Shown here piece after piece: positions 59,387 to 64,000 of a stretch of DNA of 64,000 nucleotides (the first letter of the stretch is position 1; every line of letters begins with the position of its first letter). This stretch comes from Pilaira anomala (taxonomy: Eukaryota > Mucoromycota > Mucoromycetes > Mucorales > Mucoraceae). The notes beneath the pieces are model-generated. The model worked only from the letters and a program-made list of their open reading frames with translations. It did no database searches and had not been told where the DNA came from. Position numbers and translations under genes: made by a program. Location of the stretch: NCBI GenBank assembly GCA_025716855.1, contig JAIXMQ010000009.1:1-64000 (forward strand), given 5' to 3'.

Positions 59387-62300
59387 CACACGTTAACAAA
59401 TTTACTAATATAATTACTATTTAGCTACTGAAATCCCAACTACTACTGATATCTCTACTGATTCCAATCCTTCAGAAAGTAATCAAAACCCCATCATTGA
59501 TCTCTTTGATGAAGCTATCTTTTCAGATTATGATGATTATGACACAGATTACCTTGGTGCCGCTTCAGCCAATCTTCAGAGTACTGTCGAACCTGTTACT
59601 GCTACGGAGCCTGAAACCACTGAAACCACTGAACCTGTCACTCCTGAATCACCTGTAGTTGTAATACGTAGTGATACTACTATACCACCTATTGAACCCA
59701 CTCAACCTAACAACCAAAGTAACTTTACACCAGCTCCTAATGCTCCAGTTATTGAAATCATTGACGATGATGATGATGATGACGATAGTGTCATCGTTGC
59801 TTCTGGTCCATTAGCATCCAACAACTCAAGTATGCCTAACACACATGGTGCATTGTTAGTTGATTTAACAGACGAGAATGATGATGACGGTCGTGACTGG
59901 ATTGATTTAACAAATGATAACGACAATCCTTTCTTCCGTCCTTATATCCCAATTGATTTATCCGCTGACTTCAATTCACAATTATTTTATCCTACACCTG
60001 TTGACTTGACAGCTGAAAGAAGTATGCCAACACAACCCGTACGTCCAGTACGTCCGCCTCAACCACCACGTCATTCTGCTGTCTATCATGTTATTGATGA
60101 TGATGACGACGATGATGATGATGATGGTGCACATGCTTTCCCTACTGGTTTCGACGACAATACACCGGATGTAACTGTGCCCTTACTTGACAGAGATAGA
60201 AGATATGAATTCCACGGTGAAGGAGAAGGTTCTTTAAGGCTTGACCCACGATACAGACGACTTGCTGAAAATGATGCAACACGGCCTAATCCCAATGCTG
60301 ATATTGAACAAGATATCATCAATTTGTTACAACATACTGTGGAGGAAGGCCTTCCATCCCCTGAAGAAAGAATCGGTACACCTGACGGCCTCTCTATTAC
60401 TCTTATGGAGCATCAAAAAATTGGCTTACAATGGATGCAAAAGATGGAAGACTCTCTTAATCATCGAGGTGGTATCTTGGCGGATGATATGGGACTTGGT
60501 AAAACTATTCAAGCAATGTCAATTATCGTTGCAAATCCCTGTACAGATTACACATTTGTAGACCATAGTACAATTCTTCCACGTAATCATCTCGGACCAG
60601 GTGAACTCAAGGTAAAAGGAACTTTAATCATCTGTCCCGTCTCTTTAATCGATCAATGGAAACGTGAAATCGAAACCAAGACGTCCCCTCAACTCAAGGT
60701 ATTAGTCTATCATGGTCCCAACCGTCTTTCTAATCCGTACGAGTTTGCACTCTATGACATCATCCTCACTTCTTATTCTGTGAACGCTACCAACTTTCAA
60801 GAAAACCACCAAGGTCCACTTTCCAGGATTAAATTCCATCGTGTGATCTTGGATGAAGCTCATACAATCAAGAACAAGAAAACCCGTGCTGCTATTGGTT
60901 GTTGCTCTCTTGAAGCTACCTATCGCTGGTGTATGACTGCAACACCTGTACAAAATAAACTTGATGAACTCTATTCCTTAATTCGTTTCTTGCGTATTCG
61001 ACCTTTCTGTATCTGGGAGGAATTCAGAGACTCGATTACCAAGCCAATGAAGAGCGGAAATACTGAAAAGGCCTTGAGAAATGCCAAAACCTTGATGAAA
61101 GCTGTTACACTCCGTAGATCAAAGAAAGCATTAATTGACGGTCGTCCTATTCTTGACTTGCCTGAAAGAAATGTGCATATGACACATATCGACTTTACAG
61201 AAGATGAACGAACCCATTATGAATATGTAAATCAAACAGCTCAAGCTCGATTCAGTAGATACATGGCTGCAGGAACTGTGATGAGAAATTTCAAGTCGGT
61301 CTTGACACTTTTGTTACGTTTAAGACAAGCATGTTTACACCCAAGTTTGACTTTAAAAGAAAGAACAGAAGCAGATGAAGCAGCGGATCAAGCAGAAGAA
61401 GAGAGACAGATACAATTGGCGTCAGAAATGAGTAATGATGTTGTTTCAGATTATTAAGTGATTCTGCCAGTTTAATCGATATACAATGTCCCATCTGTAT
61501 GGACATTGCTGAAAATGCACAAGTAATTGCAAACTGTGGCCATATATTATGTAAGGAATGCTTTGATGGTTATTGGAACAGTAACACGGGGTCTAATAAA
61601 CGATGCCCTCAATGCCGTGGTGCCTTGGATAACAACCATCTTGTTTCCATTGATAACTTTTTAAAGCATCATGCGCCTGAAATTTATGAAGAATCAAGAG
61701 CTCCTCTCAATGCACAACAGGCCGCACAAATCGCCGAGATTCAACAATTTGTTTCCAGTGCTAAAATCGACAAGATGATTGAGATCTTAGAAGAAACTGA
61801 TATTGAAACGGGTGGCCAAGACAAAACAATTGTGTTCTCTCAATTCACTGCTTTGTTGGACTTGGTTGAAAAACCTTTGACTGAAAGAGGAATTCGTTTC
61901 CTTCGGTATGATGGCTCCATGAATATTAAAGCAAGAGCTGAAGCAGTAAACAGATTCTTTAGAGACCCTAGTATCACAGTACTACTTGTATCAACTAAAT
62001 GTGGATCATTGGGTCTAAATCTGACTTGCGCTAATCGTGTTATTTTGCTGGATGTCTGGTGGAATCCCGCTTTGGAAAATCAAGCCATTGACCGCGTGCA
62101 TCGAATTGGACAAAGCAAACCTGTGGAAGTACACCGAATTTTCATCAATGATACAGTAGAACAACGAATTCTTGAACTGCAATCAAAGAAACAGGTAACG
62201 TATGTCATAATAGATATTTAAAACATATTATTAAACATTTCTTTTAAAATAGGAAATATCGGATGGTGTCTTTGGTGAAGGAGATGGTCAAACAAATGAA

Positions 62301-62408
62301 AGAATTGGTTTGCAAGAAATGGTTTACCTCTTCCGTGGTGGTCCTCCTCCTCAACAAGGAAATGTTCCCCATACAAATAATATGCCCGGTCCTTCTACTC
62401 GGCCGTAA
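58296..62408 (+). CDS. SNF2-family ATPase with RING finger and SIM-like array (ULS1/RAD5 type), one-base frameshift
   Basis: Predicted SUMO-targeted ubiquitin ligase and DNA translocase. Exons are 58296-59031, 59096-59353, 59425-62194 and 62253-62408. They sum to 3,920 nt, one base short of 1,307 codons. The N-terminal 500 or so residues are acidic, Ser/Asn-rich and hold several SUMO-interacting-motif-like segments (IIDL, VIEIIDDD, LLVDLTDE, WIDLTND, PVDLTAE, HVIDDD). The ATPase core shows ILADDMGLGKTIQAM, ICPVSLIDQWKRE, ILDEAHTIKN and MTATPVQNKLDELYSL. A C3HC4 RING (CPICMD, NCGHILCKECF, CPQCRG) is inserted before the second lobe (TIVFSQFTALLDLVE, SLGLNLTCANRVILLD, DRVHRIGQ). Lobe 1 ends at a stop at 61455-61457 while the RING continues in the -1 frame. 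No canonical intron fits, so a missing T or an assembly error near 61450 is likely. Domain order suits ULS1 more than RAD5, as no HIRAN domain is seen. Confidence 0.88.
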
Positions 62409-63314
62409 ATAAGTTTAAAAAATTATTTTAAATAAGATATTCAAAAAAAAAAAGTATAAAATTCAGAAAAGAAAAAAAAAAGTATAAAATGCAGAAAAGA
62501 AAAAAAAAAAGTATAAAATTCAGAAAAGAAAAAAAAAGTATAAAATTCAAAAAAAGAAAAAAAGTATAAAATTCAAAAAAAGAAAAAAAGTATAAAATTC
62601 AAAAAAAAAAAAAAAAAAAATAGTATGTTATTCAAAAAAATAACAGTATGATAATATTCAAAAAAATTAAAATAATAGTATAATTTTTGTAAAATAAAAT
62701 AAAATAAAGTGGTGGGAGTTGGGAAAATGGTAAACCGTTGATACTTCTAATAGTTTATAGCAGTATACAAGTGAAGAGGTTATTAAAAGTTATATAACAA
62801 ACAATTAATAAAGTAAAATGTGAGCACCAGACTATATAGCTGTCAACTTATTTAAAAAGACTTCGATATATTATTCGCTGAAAAAGTGGTAGATACAGCT
62901 AGACTCTAAAAAGAATTATCGACGTCGTTATAGAATAACAAGGAGTGTAGGAAATACAATAGTTTTCAATGCAAATAAAAAGAATATAATCAAATATAAG
63001 GCAGGTAACGAAGTATCTAAAGTGAATTCAGAAGATCAAAGCGAAGATGTAATATATACAAAATGGGTTTGACAGTTCAAAATATCAGAGATAATATAAG
63101 GATAACCTAATTACTTATTTTGAAGTTTCTAGTAAAATCTAACTTGAGTTTGTAAATAAAAAAGATAATAAAGAAAAAAAGGTTGAGGTAACTAACACCG
63201 TTTGTGATTTAATTATAAAAGGGCCAGTGTAAAAGCGTAGTGGTAAAATCACGGAGGGAATTTAAAAAGGATATGTGTCACAAATGACACTTTTGCATGA
63301 AATAAATCAATTTG
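62409..63314. other. Intergenic region with minisatellite
   Basis: About 900 bp after the SNF2-RING stop. The first 280 bp are a minisatellite (separate entry). The rest is AT-rich without coding sequence, with a small hairpin (gtgtca/tgacac, 63275-63290) just before the second direct repeat. Confidence 0.6.
62442..62690. repeat. Minisatellite, 26-29 bp period
   Basis: Six clear copies of a unit starting gtataaaattca and ending in an A/G tract begin at about 62454, 62482, 62511, 62538, 62564 and 62590. They are followed by more divergent copies. The period shortens along the array. It starts about 35 bp past the stop codon of the SNF2-RING gene, so it is probably in its 3'UTR or terminator region. 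Confidence 0.9.
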
Positions 63315-64000
63315 CATGTGTTTCTTATTTAGGAATGGTTATCACATGAGCAATTATTAAGACAAGAACTTAAAGATACAACTGACTTACTGGTCAAGTC
63401 CATGGATCGTCCCGCTTATAACAGACAAAGATATAGTTTCTCTCCAGAAAAAGAACGTAATTTGTACTTGTCTGGATTGTGTCATCAAGTAGAACGTCTT
63501 GAAAATTATAGATTAGTTAACCAAGATGCTGAATTACCTTTGCCTAAAGATTTGGATCATTTATTAAATAATATCTCTACGTCCAATAACTAGTCTTTTA
63601 TCTTTTACATGAGAGTTAAAGAACACCTTCCTTAGATGGATCAAATATGTAACTTGCATACATTTTGTTATATATTTTTTTTTTTTACTGCATTAAAATT
63701 ATAAATAAACTTTTTTTTTATGTAGTACGAAAAGTCTAGGTTGTCACTTGCTTTGAAAGAGATGATCTTTTTGTAAATAGTTACTATGGCAATCTAGTTG
63801 TCTTCATGAAATAATATTATATTGCACGATGAGAATACCTTTATATACACACAATGTATATATCATATACTTGTATCTTTAACTTCTTCTTTAATACGCT
63901 AGTTGTCAGACTTAGGTATCATCATGTTTAATTTGTGCAAACAAGAGAATAAGCATATGAATATCTGTAAAGTACTATATATATCGTACACCAAATCAAA
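63315..64000 (+). repeat. Direct repeat, copy B (truncated by the window edge)
   Basis: Same-orientation copy of 57203-57913. It has a deletion of about 50 bp that removes the original stop codon region, a 35-45 bp insertion in the 3' flank and scattered substitutions. Homology starts abruptly at catgtgtttc and was still continuing at the right edge of the window. Confidence 0.93.
63333..63593 (+). pseudogene. Truncated copy of the last exon of the PPxY helical-repeat gene
   Basis: Open frame of 86 codons preceded by an intact acceptor (ttatttag, ending 63332). It is identical in protein to the last exon at 57221 apart from LIKEL changed to LRQEL and a different C-terminus (NNISTSNN in place of NNIYQPLSKNA), caused by a deletion. 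The upstream exons, including the PPxY motifs, are absent from the 900 bp in front of it. Several of the other differences from copy A are synonymous. It is most simply a gene fragment; it could still be spliced onto an unknown upstream exon. Confidence 0.75.

Noticed and set aside
61421..61449. A tiny intron (gtcag...tttcag) bridging the two frames of the SNF2-RING gene.
   Set aside because: 29 nt is far below the 54-nt minimum seen in other introns here; a missing base explains the data better.
63220..63270. Sequence resembling part of a tRNA D-arm (gcgtagtggtaaaatcacgg).
   Set aside because: No anticodon arm, T arm or acceptor stem can be folded around it.

Overview
The window looks like nuclear DNA of an early-diverging filamentous fungus, most likely a mucoralean (Mucoromycota). 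The evidence is very AT-rich DNA full of A and T homopolymers, many short spliceosomal introns of about 50-100 nt with GTAAGT or GTAAAA donors and T-rich acceptors, fungus-type proteins (RXT3, UAF30-like, short tropomyosin, KAR5-like) and no bacterial-style operons. The taxonomic call is inference. Exon models were built by hand by matching donor/acceptor pairs to reading phase and to recognised families. Every complete model sums to a whole number of codons except one gene with an apparent one-base frameshift.

Layout, left to right. 0-6 kb: 3' part of the splicing helicase PRP22 (+), then APC3/CDC27 (-) and a CZIB/UPF0587 zinc protein (-). 7-15 kb: a kelch-repeat protein (+), nucleoporin NUP85 (+), PINX1-like G-patch protein (-), a coiled-coil protein (-) and a quinone-oxidoreductase-type dehydrogenase (+). 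15-25.8 kb: cyclase-family hydrolase (-), UAF30-like SWIB protein (-), ZIP zinc transporter (+), EAF elongation factor (-), KAR5-like nuclear-fusion protein (-) and MAK16 (-). 27-34 kb: RXT3 (+) abutting a very short tropomyosin (-), then a HAL/NPR-type kinase (-) divergent from a PPxY arrestin (+).

34-42.7 kb: a gene-poor stretch with one tRNA-Ala(AGC), then SMU1, mitochondrial bL21 and sphingosine-1-phosphate lyase, all (+). 42.7-56 kb: mostly gene-poor DNA with a methyltransferase (-) and a poly-Q SAP-domain protein (-). 56-64 kb: an unrecognised PPxY/helical-repeat protein (+), then a large SNF2-RING protein of the ULS1/RAD5 type (+). Behind it lies a second, truncated copy of the end of the PPxY gene, so the SNF2 gene sits between two direct repeats of about 0.7 kb.

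Most genes are housekeeping: splicing (PRP22, SMU1), nucleolus and ribosome (PINX1, UAF30-like, MAK16), chromatin and elongation (RXT3, EAF), cell cycle and nuclear envelope (APC3, NUP85, KAR5-like). There is no sign of a biosynthetic cluster, CRISPR array or intact transposon. The most unusual items are the SNF2-RING protein with an array of SUMO-interacting-motif-like segments, its frameshift and its flanking duplication; the kinase/arrestin divergent pair; the 123-residue tropomyosin; and the KAR5-like gene with six consecutive symmetric phase-1 exons and a GC-AG intron.
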